A stretch of DNA of 64,000 nucleotides from Niebla homalea (GCA_019925105.1 JAHGAU010000019.1:124001-188000); one strand, 5' to 3'. Positions 37,150 through 49,577 are shown, numbered from the stretch's first letter. The notes: generated from the letters alone by a model not told the origin. Program-made: numbers and translations.

Positions 37150-40100
37150 AATAAAAAAAAGCTTAAAGAAATCTAAAATTTAAATTAATAAAAGAAAATA
37201 TAAGTCGGTTAAAGTTTTAAGGTAATCGTTTACTATTATAGTAAATAAAATATACTTATTATATTTTAAGGAAGCCAAGAAAAAGACTACATTAAAAAAT
37301 ATAGAAAAAAAGAATACGGTTCTTTATTTAAGGCTTAAAATCATTAACTATAGGCTTCTATTAATAGTAAAAAAACTTAATTCCTTAAAATATATAAAAA
37401 GGTATTTTACCGTTATATTAAGTATAACGTTAATAAAGATATATAATAATGTCTTAAATAAAGGGATTATTAAAAAAGGATTTCTTAAGATAACTTAATT
37501 ATAAGATAAAGCGGTTAATATTTATTAATATTTTAAGTATTAAGGTTATAAATATATTATTATAAAATACTTTAATATTATAAAATATATAATTTACGTT
37601 AAAAGTTATAATACTTATAAATATATAAAGCTGGTAATTAAAGGGTTTATAAAGGGTACGTTTAAATATGCCGCGTATAATAAAGAAAAATACTTAATAT
37701 AGGATTTTAAGTATATAATAAAAGTTAAAAAGATTAAACGTAAAAAGACTTAGATAACCATGAAAATCCAACGGTATAATACGTATAAGACTGGTCCAAT
37801 AAATTAATTAAAGGTAGCTTTAAGATATAAACTTAATTAATTAAATAATAAAGGGTAAATAACGGTAAAAAAAAGAAAACTCCTTATAATCCCGACCTTA
37901 AGGGTTAATTATCCTATATCTCTAATAATAGCCAGGAAAATATTAGGTTAAAAAACGTTTAACTTTAATAAGAAGTCCGTAACTTAAATAAATATAAAAA
38001 AGGGAGCCTTTATAAAAATTAATATATAATATATTAACGTTTTTAAGAATAATATAATATAACGTCCGTAATAAAAGAATTAAAATTATAATATTAATAT
38101 TTAAGTTTAAAAAAGTTAAGGATATCGACGTTATAATAATATAGGAATTACTATATAATTTATATATATATTCGTTTATTAACTTAAAGGAAAGGTTTTA
38201 TTTAACCTTTAAAAAAGATAAAATAACCAAAATATACTTCTTTATAAATAAGTAATTCAATATAAATAATTAGGATATTATTTATTATAATAGAAACCTT
38301 TATATACTCTATATTATAAAAAAAAAGGACTTAAAGGGCGACCTTAATATTTATAACGTATATAACCCGTTATTAATTAATAAAAAAGGACCTTTTATAA
38401 TATTATTACTTAAAAAGGTTTTAATTACGTTAAATAAATATATATTGCTTAAAAACTTTAACCTATATTATTATATATAGAATAAAGAAAAGCGTACGAT
38501 AAATTACGTTAAATTAAATAACCTATTATTAATTATTGCTTAAGTTAATTTCTTATTATTAATATTATAAAAGATTATTACGTAAAAAAGTTATAAGTTT
38601 AAAATAATAATTAATCTAGCCTTTAATACGGAAAAGGTTGCTAATACGGTTATAATATATAGGTTATAAAAGGACTTAAAATATAATTCAGATTATATAT
38701 TAATATAAATAACCCTAGATTAAACCGTTAATATAATTATATTATTACCGGTAAGGAAAATATAAAAAATAATTAAAGAAATAAAGGTTTATATAAAAAC
38801 GGAAGAAATTATAATATAATTCGCGGACTTCCCTTAATTAAATAATAAAGACCGGATCGACCTTTTTATAGAATAAATAATAAAGGTATTAAATAAAATA
38901 ATTAATAAGATTATTCCGATAATAAAACCCTTTTAAAGAGTTAAAACTTATTAAAATAAAAAATATATAACTGCGATTATAAAAGCGAAAAGGCTAATTA
39001 AATAAGTTTTTAAGTATAAAAACCAGGAAATACTTAATTAATTAAGGATTATTTAAGAAAAAAAGGAAAAGATTATTAAGAAAATTAAATAAATATACTT
39101 TTAATTTATAGTATATAATTTAACGGTTTTATTTTATAATATTTAAAAGTTAATAAAATATAATAAAGAATAAAATAGGAAATTAAAGCTTATTTTTAAA
39201 TTCCTGTTTTTTAAGAAACCCGATAATATATTAATTAATACCTTTAACGGTAAGATTAAGGTCCTTAAAAAAGCATTTTTCCCCCCTTTATTAAAAATTA
39301 ACTTAAATGATATTAATAGCGTTTCATATTTTAACCTTATATTAATAAATAAAATAATAATATAAAATATAATAATTAAAACGATTAATAAACTAAAAAA
39401 AAATAAAGCCCCGGGACTGAATAAAATTCCTAATAGATTCTTAATAATAATAACTTTACCTTTTAAAAAGGTTTTTATTTACCTTTTTTAAGTATATTTT
39501 GACGTTAATTATTATTTATATAAGTTTAAGGAAATAAAGATAATTATCTTTAAGAAGCTTATTAAGCCGGATTACTTTAAAGTAAAGTCTTATAAACCTA
39601 TTATATTCTTATATACGTTAAGGAAAACCTTAAAAACGGTAATAATAAGGATCCTTAATAACTATATAGAAAATTACGGACTTCTTCTTAACCAATAAAT
39701 AGGAGTAAGGAAAGGTTAATTAATAAAAATAGTTTTTAAAGGATTAATTAACGGCGTATATACGGTATAAGATTACGGGAAGAAATATATTATAAGTTTT
39801 CTTTTTTTCGATATTATAAATACTTTTAATAAAGTAAATTATTAAAGGTTATTATATAATTTAAAAAAGAAAGGGATATTATTCTTCTTAATTAAATAAA
39901 TAAAGAATTTTTTAAGCGATTAAATTATATTAATTAATTTAAGATAAAAGATAAATTTAATAAAGCCTATTATAACGGAAATTCCTTAAAGATCGTTTAT
40001 TTTTCTTATATTATTCTTATTTTTTAACGGTTTATTAATTAAAAAGCTTATTAAGTTAAAATAAAAGGTTTAAGTTAAAGGCTTTATTAATAATATTTAC

Positions 40101-41700
40101 CTTTTAACTTATAATACCTTTATACGTATAAATTATTTAGAACTAAAATAGGTTTATAAAGTCTATCTTCGGTAAATAAGAACTTACGGGGCTTAATTTA
40201 CGCTATATAAGTATAAATTTATTTATATAATTAAAAGCCCGAGGTTATATAATATAATAATTATAATAAACTTAAATAAAGTTACGGTAAAGCCGGATAT
40301 CAATATTAAAGTCCTTAATTTTTAAGTAAATAAAAAGCTTAATTAAAAGGATTATATAAGAAAAATATAAAAGAAAATAACTTTATAAAAAAAAAGGCTT
40401 TATTTATCTCGTTATATTAATATAAAGAGCTATATTATAGAAGGCCCGGACTGTTTATTAAGTTATAATAAAGTTAATTATAATATACGTTATAGTTATT
40501 TAATATATACTTAAAGGTACTTTAGGATATAAGAAAAAGTTTATTTAAATATTATAGAAAGTCCAGAATTAATATTTAAGAATAATTAACGGTATTTATA
40601 AAGTAACCTTTATCCCGGTATTAAAATTTAAAGTCTTTATACCGCCGATTAAAATCTTATTAAATTAAATAATTATTTAAATAAAATTATTAAAGAAATA
40701 TATATACTTAATTACAATAATAGGAAACGAACGGATCCACCAGAATTTTAATAAGCTTAAAGTTAAAGGGAATAAACTGAAAATATTTATCTTTTTTCTT
40801 ATTAAGATAAAGTAAAAATAAATAAAGAAAAAGGTTAATTTTACCGATATCCCGGAAGTTAATTTAAGCGGGTACGAATTCCCGTTAGGCGTAAGAAAAA
40901 CCGAGACTAAAAGAATTTAAAAAGCAAAAACTATAACGATTACCTTATAAATTACGATAAAATAGATTAAACGTTAACGGAAGTATAAAAACTTTATACC
41001 TTAAAATTATCGTTATTTAGCCTTTAATAATAAAAAGATTATTAATAAGTATCTCCGTTATTATAATATTATAAAAAAGGGTAATAACGTATTAATAATT
41101 TAACTTTAAACGGGTAAAAACGGTTTAACTTATTTCCTATTTATTATATATACCGGGGGTTAAATAAACGTTAAATATAAATACGGATAAAGGAAGTAAG
41201 ATATTATATATATCCTTATTTCTTATCCCTTATTTACGGAGGTTAAATTAAGACTTATTATAAAAGTTAATATTTATAATTACCGTTAAATATTATTTAT
41301 AAAGCGGGGTATCCGGGTAATTATTAAATTTATATTATTTACTAAATTATTATTATAGTTTAACCTTATTATAAAGATAAATAAGGTTATTAAAGACCTT
41401 ATAAAAAAGGCCCGTTATTAGTTAAGGAAGAAAAAGAGGAACGGAAACCGGTTATATTAATTATATAAACCGGAAAGCATCTTTATAGCCGTAAGGATAT
41501 AATAATAAACGCTTATTAAAAGTCCTTAAAAAAGTTAATAACGATAATAATATAAAAAGGGTATATATTAAGTACATAAGTATTAATAAGGATATTTAAA
41601 GGTATTATATAAGATTAAGGTAATATAAATATATAAAAAAACGGAAGAATAATAAGCTTAAAAATAACCTTTATAAAAATACGGTTATAATATTACGGAT
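37150..41700 (+). pseudogene. LINE ORF2 remnant with reverse transcriptase
   Basis: Two RT motifs can be read despite RIP: FFDIINTFNKVNY at 39,804-39,842 (family: LDIxxAFDxV) and GFINNIYLL at 40,080-40,106, where the catalytic FxDD has become FINN by G-to-A at both Asp codons. An endonuclease is expected upstream and an RNase H downstream in this class. Neither is firmly legible. Limits are approximate. In an active relative ORF2 nicks the target and copies the RNA in place. Confidence 0.75.
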
Positions 41701-41947
41701 TTTCTTAAAAGAATTAAAATATAAGAAATATATAAATAGATTATTACTTTTTAAACGGCCGTTAATATCCTTTACCTTAAGGGATAAAGGGTAAAAACCT
41801 GGTGGACGCCGGTTTTTACCTTAACGTTATAAGTATCAGGTTTTTACGGTTATTAATAAGGTTAAAAGGCCGCGTATTAAGGAACGCCGGAATTAGCTTA
41901 GCTAGACCCGTAGTATAAATCAATCAATCAATCAATATAAAAAGCTT

Positions 41948-43463
41948 TTTAATAATAAAAAAGCGATAATACGTAAAGGCCAGAAAGGAAAATTATTTAT
42001 TTAAATATAAAACGGAAATATAATATATATTTCTGGAATTTTAATAAATTTAAAGGGATATTTAATCGTTAATTAAAGATCTATAAGTTCGGCTTAAAAA
42101 TAAATATACCGGATAAGCTTATAAAATACTTTTATAAAGATATCTCTAAGTTTAAGCCGTATTAACGTAACGTTTATAAGCTATAAATAAAGGTAATTAA
42201 TATAAAATATCATAAGCGAATTAGGAAAGCTTAAGATAAAACCGTAAGTAAGTTTTTTATACCAGAATATAAGATATAAGGCATAAAGTAAAAGGTAAAG
42301 GGTATTTAATTATTATAAAATACTTCCCTTATTTATTTTATCTTTATATAGCTAAAGTTCCTATAATAAAGCCTTAAAATCCCCTTTAAATTAATAACCT
42401 ATAAAGTTATAACGGAAATATTAATTAATAAATCGATTATATCTATTATTCTTTATTATAATTTTAAGGAATTTATTAAAGTTTTACTTATAATATAACT
42501 ATAACTCCTAAAAATAACGCTTTATCCAAACCTTTAATACGTTAAAAATAAGCTTAATCGGATTATAATTAAGCGAATACGATAATAGATATCTAATAAT
42601 ATAACCTTTAACTTTAATAACCTCTTTAATTTAAAGTGAAATATGGATATTAACGTTATTTATATAAATAATATTATTAACGGCTGAGTAAATATTATAT
42701 TAAGGTAGAAGCTTATTTATAAACTATTAATAAAGCTTATTACCGTTATAATAGCCCTTTTTAATAAACGTATATGATAGGTATCCGTTTATTATATACG
42801 CCGGTAAAATCGACCACGTCTCTTTTCGGTTGATATTTACGTAATAATAAACGGGCTTATTAATAAGTTTATTTACTATTATTTATTAATAACTTTAAGC
42901 TTTAAAGTTCATTTATCGATAAAAACCAATTAATAAATAAAATAATTACTTATATCTACTTATTATATAATCCGTAAAAAAGCGCTTTAAAAGTTAATAA
43001 ATTAACCTTACTTCCGGCTTATTTTTTATTCTTTTAATATAACCGTAAGTTTTTTAACGTAATAACTTTATATCTTATTTTTCTTTAAGTTATTAATAAA
43101 GTTTAATTTAATAAGCTAAAGGATAACGTTATTAATATTTAAGTAATATTATTAAGGCAATAAAGTAAAGTTTTAACCATAAACCTTTAAAAGATTATTT
43201 AAGTAACTCTATTTATTTATACTTCTATATACGTTTTTCTTATTTATAAATTATAACTTAATATATATATATCTTATTAATAACGGCGATTAACTCTTAA
43301 TAATTATAAAGTAAGAAACGAATATTATACTTAATAAAGGAATCGATTTTGCGGTAAATTATTACTATAATTATCCAGAAAGCTATTAATAAGTAGCCTT
43401 TAAATATAAAATATTAAAAATCCACTTATTAATACGATAATTAAGTAATACGTATAATAATAG
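41948..43463. other. Right interior of the TIR element
   Basis: Degenerate AT-rich sequence without recognisable frames. Together with 34,321-36,118 it would contain the lost transposase. Confidence 0.45.
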
Positions 43464-43560
43464 ACGTTACGCAAGGCTTCAATGGAATTATATGGTGGTA
43501 GCTAATAAAATCTCGGGAGAGGTACGTTTTATTTTTTTTGCCAAGCATTTGCAAGCTTCT
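43464..43560. repeat. Right TIR
   Basis: Inverted counterpart of 34,224-34,320, less mutated than the left copy at two sites (G and C retained). Confidence 0.85.
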
Positions 43561-43642
43561 AAATAGTGGTAGACTTAATACAAGTAATTCGGCTTACTCA
43601 CCCTTCCCCTGCACCCTGCACCCATTTGCGCATATTGCATCA
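43561..43642 (+). mobile_element. Right part of the split copia LTR
   Basis: Matches the last ~80 bp of the copia LTR at 54,047-54,127 (GACTTAATACAAG..., CCCTTCCCCTGCACCCTGCA, TTGCATCA). It is unmutated and ends at 43,642, where GC-balanced unique DNA begins. Confidence 0.85.
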
Positions 43643-44732
43643 CTTTTCATAAGACAGAAAAACACCATTATAGGACTTGGGTTTATCACCACCTGTCTCT
43701 ACCTCTCTACCACAGAACCGTGGCCATTGCGTCCATCCTCTTCTCCCGGACAGCCCTTATAGCTTTCTCGATAATTCCGTCTGCTCGCAAACGACCTGGT
43801 AGCTGATATACACCTACTCACCTACTCACTTCCTCACTCATTCACTCATGCTTATATTTAGCATTCCGAACCCTCGTAACGATGAACTCTCCGGTTGTTG
43901 TTTGCCGTGAGTGGCTATTCCTACTGATCTGAACATAATCAAACTGTCAGCACGATAGAATACGATAGAATTGAGGCGTCGTAAGCCTCTACTTTCCCCT
44001 TACCATCCATTATCAAGAAAGCATCTGACTTTCGGCTAGGACATACGCCTTCCCTCGATCGCCCCGGCCTTGCTCCCATTCAATGTGCCTTACTGAGAAG
44101 CAAGAGAGAGGGAGGAAAAGAAGAGAAGGATAACAATGTCCAGGCTGGCAAGTTTGCCTCGCAGTATTCTTGCTTAATTGCGACCACCAAGAATATTGCG
44201 AGGCAATCGGTCGCCCGATATGCCCGGATTGCGCTTTACCGAGTCGTGGATAGATTATACCTAACGGACGAGTTTACTACTTAGCTATTCTATGTTCAAT
44301 GCCCACTCCAGCGGGCTCGCAGTACATCAGAAACTTCAAAGGCGGCCACCATCCAAAATCTGCGAGCTACGGGTGCCCGTTGACCTACTTCAAGCTCCGC
44401 AAAGTATTCATTGAAGCCAAAAGACTGCAATGAGGCATTCACTCAGCCGTCCTGCAGTTTGTCGTTAACGTCTCTGTTCTTAACCGCTAGCGAGCGTTAC
44501 CGCTTTACGGGTTCTTTAGTATCGTAAGTATAGAACCAGACAAGAAGGCTGCGATAGCGCTCTCGTCTCGTTATTATATACCCGTCATCTGCTATCTTCA
44601 GGTCTTTTCGAGCGCAACATTTACTACTTATTACCAATCAAAAAGCGATACTTAGAGCCGCTCTCTCTACCCAATGATATTCATTTATCTATTCTTCTAC
44701 TCAATGTCACCACCTCGAACACGAATCCAGAT
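43643..44732. other. GC-balanced intergenic sequence
   Basis: Base composition is near even and CpA dinucleotides are normal, so RIP is absent. CT-rich and CTCA-repeat runs occur near 43,810-43,850. No credible gene was found. Confidence 0.55.
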
Positions 44733-45796
44733 ATGCCAGCCTCATCATCCAATATGACTTTTGACAATATCGCGACCGACCTGGGCACGGGCTTAATAAA
44801 CAATGAAACACTGGGCAATGGTACGATGCCGGCCCAAGCCTTGTCCAACCTCTCGACCTTTTGGCAAGATCTTCGACCTGCCGAGCAATACATTGTTGCT
44901 TTAGACGATGTTACCACCAGCTTTAACTCAGGTTTTTTAGACACTTCTCCATTTGACATAAGCACATTGCCCGTATTCGGCTTCTTACCAGGGTCTACGG
45001 AGGAGTGTCTAGATTAAAGGGCCGCGACAATTAATTTTCGATTTTAGACCTGCGGGGCAATACATTGTCGCCTCAGACAATTCTGTCCCCCAGTTCGGCT
45101 CGGGTACCCTCAACAATTACCGATTCGACACGAGCGCATGGTCGGACTGGGACTTCTCCACAGCTGGTACGGAGCAGCTCCTGAATTATAATTGGAATAT
45201 TGTTCAACCTGTCGAGCCAACCGATGTCCCTTCAGGCGATATTGCCCCCAATTTGAATCGGGCTATCAATGCGACAAATTCTCTATAGTTGGTACGGAGC
45301 GAGTCCCAAATCAAGATTGGAATATCGGTCATGTTGCCAAGCAAAGCACACCGGACCCCATCGATGCTACTGTTCCCGAACTGCTCGATATCTTATCCTC
45401 AACCTCGCCCCTCGCCTATCTTCCAGAAGGCTTCTAGCCTCGCCAAATCTTAGGGGTTAATGCTCTCATCGGCGCACGTTTAACCTTTACAAAGACAGCG
45501 GCTTACCGGGCTGATCAAGACGGTCGAGGCTACGCGGTCGCACAGCCAAGCTTACAAGAGCTTCGCGACCAGTCATGCTCGCGCCCTCGAGCAGCCTTTA
45601 AACGCCGCCGAGGCCTATTCGGCCGTTAAAGCGTACGCTAAAGGCTGTGGCCAAAATGGCCGGCCCTATGGTCCCTGGTGAGGAGGCAAAAACCGTAGCC
45701 GTGTCCGGGGGCCACTGCCTTGTGGAAGCGACGGAGCGCGCGGGTCACAAGCTGGTCACTTGGGTTTATGAGCCAGAGGTGGTGTCAGGTGAATGA
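44733..45796 (+). pseudogene. Decayed unidentified gene, at least three frame changes and a nonsense codon
   Basis: Protein-like text runs through several frames: 44,733-45,017 (94 residues from an ATG), then a frame entering near 45,030 and ending TAG at 45,285-45,287, then one ending TAG at 45,435-45,437 but continuing in frame to 45,629, then one from 45,511 to 45,681 (text such as SFATSHARALEQPLNAAEAY), then one from 45,656 to 45,796 (text such as GGHCLVEATERAGHKLVTWV). The N-terminal half has internal repeats: a (R)PAxQYIVAxD word at about 44,873 and 45,050, and an F-S-x-x-GTE-...-NWNI/DWNI word at about 45,155 and 45,285. No signal peptide and few Cys. No family recognised. Introns could explain one junction, but not all. 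Confidence 0.5.
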
Positions 45797-46500
45797 CGGT
45801 CAGGGCTCTTATGCATAAATAATGTTTATATATAATACATTAAATTGGAGGAAGGATTAAATAGCCTAGAAGGAATAGGATAGCTGTATCTACTCCACGA
45901 TACCATATTCCTTATCTTATCTAACTGAAATGTTCGTTATCGTCTCCAATTCGTACCAATTCGTACCAAGAACATATCGTCCGTCTGGGAATGTATAAAC
46001 AAGAGCCCCGAGTCCCTTTCCCCGCCCTTTAACGCATGTACCCCCTAATTCCCACCCTCCGAAGGCAGCGTCCGGGGGAATTCAGCCGATGCGGATATTG
46101 CCCTGACGTTCTATTGTAACGAAAAGGGTGCGAGACATTCTCGTATAGTTTTTCCCTCCTCCCGTCTACGTAAACCTTAAGGAACTGTCCGGTCTTTCCA
46201 TAAAGGTTCGCTGCATCTTCTTCGTGTCTTCTTTGCGTCTTCTTCGCTTCTTCACCTTTAGGTTAAGTTCCAAATTACTGCTTCTATTGCCGCCCGCTGT
46301 ATAAGTCTTGCAGCCTGGCTAAGCACTCATACCGAGCTAAATAATATAAAAACATTGAGCTGCAGCTGTATACGTACATTTACACTTAAGGAATCATCCT
46401 GAATAGCTAAAGCGTCCTCGCGTACTTTAACTTGACTACCACCTATAAGGGCGCAGTATACGACTGGTTGAAGCAATAACCATCTCACCCCTTAGAGTGC
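45797..46500. other. GC-balanced sequence, nothing identified
   Basis: No gene or repeat seen apart from a doubled CAATTCGTACCAA word near 45,948-45,970 and repeated TCTTCTTCG words near 46,215-46,250. Confidence 0.5.
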
Positions 46501-46540
46501 TTTGCCTGTCAATTTACCCAATCAAAGCATCATAACCGTT

Positions 46541-46650
46541 ACGCTATTGTTCTGCGTATGAGAGACCTGATCAAGCTCTCATTCGTAAACGATAGCGCGA
46601 TGGTTCTGCGTTTGAGAGGCTTGATCAACCTTTCATTCGCAGACGATGGT
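46541..46650. repeat. Two-unit tandem duplication (about 56 bp each)
   Basis: The block TTCTGCGTATGAGAGACCTG...CTCATTCGTAAACGATAG is followed directly by TTCTGCGTTTGAGAGGCTTG...TTCATTCGCAGACGATGG. Differences are mostly transitions. Non-coding as far as seen. Confidence 0.75.
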
Positions 46651-46827
46651 TAGGGGATTCGGAACGGTCTCTCGATGTACCGGAGAGCCTAAAGAGCCTT
46701 ATAAGAAAATCAGCCCATAGAGACGAACCACAGAACAAAGCAAAGTAAATATTCGACATGACGGAAACCATACCAGATAAGAAGACGATATGGCAAGGAG
46801 GAAAGGCGGAAAGGAGACTGGAGTAGG

Positions 46828-46870
46828 GAAGGCGGAGAGGGAGAGGGAGAGGGAGAGGGGGAGGAAAAGG
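46828..46870. repeat. GA-rich microsatellite
   Basis: GGAGAGGGAGAGGGAGAGGG-type purine run on the plus strand. Overlapping open frames on both strands here are artefacts of it. Confidence 0.8.
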
Positions 46871-46964
46871 GAACCAGATGGGGCTTTGGCCTTGGGGACG
46901 TTTCGAGTAGCTGTCAACAGAAGATTTGGTGGAAAGCAGTATCCAAGGAGATCGCACTTACCAT

Positions 46965-47020
46965 CACCATCGCATCGCATTACGATACATCGCATCATAT
47001 CGCATCGCATCATATCGCAC
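46965..47020. repeat. (ATCGC)n-like microsatellite
   Basis: Interrupted CATCGCATCGCATTACGATA and CATATCGCATCGCATC words. A reverse-complement counterpart built on GATGCGA lies at 47,465-47,600. Confidence 0.7.
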
Positions 47021-47464
47021 TGCATTACTACAATCATCATCGCGTTACTCTCATCACTATACAATGCATCTTGTCGCACATAACACATTGCGCTTAAGCG
47101 TCAAATAATACCATATACAACGCAATGGGGACTAGCAATTCTCCGACTCGACCTCCCATGTTTGCCTTCACAACCATTGCGGACGAAAATATGATCCACC
47201 AAAAAACAAAAAAAAACCCCCAAAAAGAAACATAAAACCAAGAAGCCAATAGCGCAAGGGAAACAAGCATTGATTCCAAAGTGCGCAAAGACCACCTACC
47301 AATTGTCGCAAAGATGTCAATGACAGGCAGCAACCCTTTTACGTTATCGGCAGTCTGCAAGATTGCTGAACGGGGCCATTCTCTCCAACTTACTTTGCAC
47401 AAGTCGGCAATCGACCAGACAAGTGATTATCTTAAGAGTAGAACGGAACACGAATCCGTACAAG

Positions 47465-47600
47465 ATGCGGAGCAATGCGATGCGATGCAATTTCATATAA
47501 GCCAAAATGCTACGTAAGATACGATACGAGATGCGAATAATAAATACGATGCGATATAACAGAAGATACAATATAAACCAAAATGCGATGGCGAGATACG
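47465..47600. repeat. Degenerate (GCGAT)n repeat with two longer units
   Basis: GCGATGCGATGCAA, then the phrase ATRAGCCAAAATGC / ATAAACCAAAATGCGATG about 85 bp apart, so a longer tandem unit is superposed. It is followed by a poly-A run at 47,609-47,622. Confidence 0.6.
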
Positions 47601-47714
47601 ATAGATCCAAAAAAAAAAAAAAACAAATAAACAAGGAAAAGGACAAGGGAAATAGATTGCTTATCGATAAGCATATGTGGCTTAACATGGGAGAAGCGGG
47701 GTATATGCTTTAAA

Positions 47715-48116
47715 GCCCGAGGTAGAAGAAAATCTTAACAACAAGTGAGGAATCGGAAATCCGTAGAGTCAAACATCTTTTACCCATCTTCCATCTAAAT
47801 ATAGTTAATTACAAGCCGGGTCCTACTCTAAGATATCAGACGTTTTCTCCCGCCATCTTCTCACCATGTGTCGCCGTCGAAAAAGCTTAAAAACGCGGTA
47901 TAATGAAGTTCCAGAAGAGCTGGATACAATTTCAGAAAAGCAGGGAATGAGTTAGTAAGGAGTAGCCTAGTGCCTGGAATTGGCGTCCATGGGGATCCTT
48001 AAAGACTCCTTCATCGCAAGTCTGCGGCGCTCAAGTGTTACCATTCACAGAATTCGGATCGCACGCAAAGCTGACCGTTAATCCTAACCCAAACCAACGC
48101 AGCCTCCCTTCGATAG
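47715..48116. other. GC-balanced sequence, nothing firm
   Basis: Only a 29-codon frame from ATG at 47,866 is open here. No promoter or homologous neighbour supports it. Confidence 0.45.
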
Positions 48117-48296
48117 CAGCTTCTTGCAGAAGGCCTTAGCGCCTACGAAAAAGCTCTGGGCGAGCGACCTGTCGTTTTGGGGCGCAAGGGTAAAAGTATT
48201 ATGGAGTACTGGCGAGACTAGGTGTTTGACCTGACAGGCCAACGAATCTGCTACCTATTAGCAATATCGCGCGCCACCATTTATATAATCTGTTAG
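48117..48296 (+). pseudogene. Possible gene fragment with in-frame TAG codons
   Basis: A frame with protein-like text (LLAEGLSAYEKALGERP..., IMEYWRD, then VFDLTGQRICYLLAI) runs to TAG at 48,294. It is preceded in frame by TAG at 48,114 and broken by TAG at 48,219. Both could be CAG-to-TAG changes. No family recognised. It stops just short of the copia insertion at 48,323. Confidence 0.35.
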
Positions 48297-48322
48297 CCTG
48301 TATGCAGGCATGGTGGTAATGT

Positions 48323-48598
48323 TGATGCACGGGGGTATTCCGCGGTTGTCTTGGCAGCCCCTGCATTGGAGACCCTATCGCATAAAGGCCTACCAGACGG
48401 CCTTTTGTTAACGGTATTATAGGTGCACCGGTGTATAAAGTGCGGTAAGTATACGGTCATTAAACGGCCCTTAAGATGGACATAAATACGGTCGTTATTA
48501 CGGTATAATTAAATAAACATAATAGTAAACTTAATATAAGTATTTTAACTTATTTATTTTTCCTTTATACCCTATATTTATTTACGTATATTATATTA
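48323..48598 (+). repeat. 5' LTR of the copia element
   Basis: 276 bp. The outer ~150 bp are nearly unmutated (GGGGGTATTCCGCGGTTG), the inner part is RIP-mutated and ends TTATATTA where the right LTR has TTGCATCA. The following GGTTTTAAGCCCGATTAA may be the primer-binding site, but the tRNA was not identified. Confidence 0.92.
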
Positions 48599-49577
48599 GG
48601 TTTTAAGCCCGATTAATAAGATAATTAATCGTAATATATTATTTAAATAATAATTTTATTTAAGTAATATTTATAATATTTATATAATTATTTAAAACCG
48701 TAAAATAACTATAACTTTAATTTCCGATACTTTAATAAATAATTATAATTACGAAGATATTGGAAAGGGTAACTTAATATAATAATATTTACTTTATTAA
48801 ATATAATATATACCTTATACTTTTAATAATAATAATACTTAAGATAAAAGGATAACGCCGTTATTACTTAAGGTATTTACTATAAAAACCATTAAATTAC
48901 CTTTAAATATTTTTAAGGAATCCCTTATAAAACCAGCTTTATATAAGCTTTTTAAGTTTAATAATAATAACTTCCGTAAGTGAAATTAAGTTATAAAACG
49001 TTTTTTAAGAAGTTATTTATTATAAAGTATTATAAATAATTTAACCCTATATTTTTAAGTCTTTTCTTAAGTTAAGATTTAAATTATATATATTAACTTT
49101 ATTACCGGTATACTTATAAATAACGTAATAATAACGTAAAGATTATATATCTTAATAAGTAAGGATATAATTCCGTTTTAGATTTATTTAACGTAAAATA
49201 AGATTTATTTTATAAAAAGTAAAAGAAAATTAATCCCTTTATTAATAAAGATCTTTACTATAAAAGCTTAAAAAAATAATAACGTAAATAAGCTTATTAT
49301 ATCTATAAAAAGAATAAATGAATAAGTAAGTTAAATTAATAGGGCCGCTATATTAAACGATATTTATTTAAGTTTTATAATTATAAACTTATTTTAAGAA
49401 GTATATAAGTTTAACTTTATTATATACCGGCTTAAGAATAATAAAGATATATTTAATAATAAGAAAATTATTTAAAAACTTAAAGTAATTAAGATTAATA
49501 CGGTTAAAAAACAAATTATTAATACCGTAATAATAAAAATAAATAAAGAAAATAATATTAAACCCCGTTACGTAATA

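Larger units (their letters stand above)
36132..41934 (+). mobile_element. Full-length LINE copy 3 (5,803 bp), best reference copy
   Basis: Starts eight bases before ATGGCGATGAACAAAGGG (36,140), ends in clean TCAA repeats, and is flanked by ATATAAAAAGCTC (36,119-36,131) and ATATAAAAAGCTT (41,935-41,947), a 13-bp duplication with one RIP-type C/T change. The first ~130 and last ~100 bp are much less mutated than the body. RT motifs are readable in ORF2. A Tad1/I/Jockey-like clade is likely from the two-ORF layout, length and simple-repeat tail, but this is inference. Confidence 0.92.
34224..43560. mobile_element. TIR DNA element of unknown class carrying a LINE
   Basis: About 97 bp at 34,224-34,320 is repeated in inverted orientation at 43,464-43,560 (AGAAGCTTRCAAATGCTTGG, then CCCGAGATTTTATTAGCTAC). 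Differences are mostly transitions. Removing LINE copy 3 leaves about 3.5 kb of RIP-degenerate interior without recognisable transposase. Long TIRs suggest a MULE-like or similar element, but no clear target duplication is visible, so class is open. It interrupts a copia LTR: the halves at 34,014-34,223 and 43,561-43,642 together make 292 bp against 276 for an intact LTR, leaving ~16 extra bases for duplication or filler. Confidence 0.75.

Noticed and set aside
43538..43762. 74-residue frame as a gene
   Set aside because: It starts in the right TIR, crosses the copia LTR remnant and ends in unique DNA, so it is a chance frame over an insertion junction.
44733..45017. 94-residue open frame as an intact small secreted protein
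   Set aside because: No signal peptide, and the text continues as related repeats in other frames, so a broken larger gene explains it better.
46625..47713. Cluster of overlapping open frames on both strands
   Set aside because: They overlap one another antisense, follow GA-rich and GCGAT microsatellites and have low-complexity products. No motif supports any of them.
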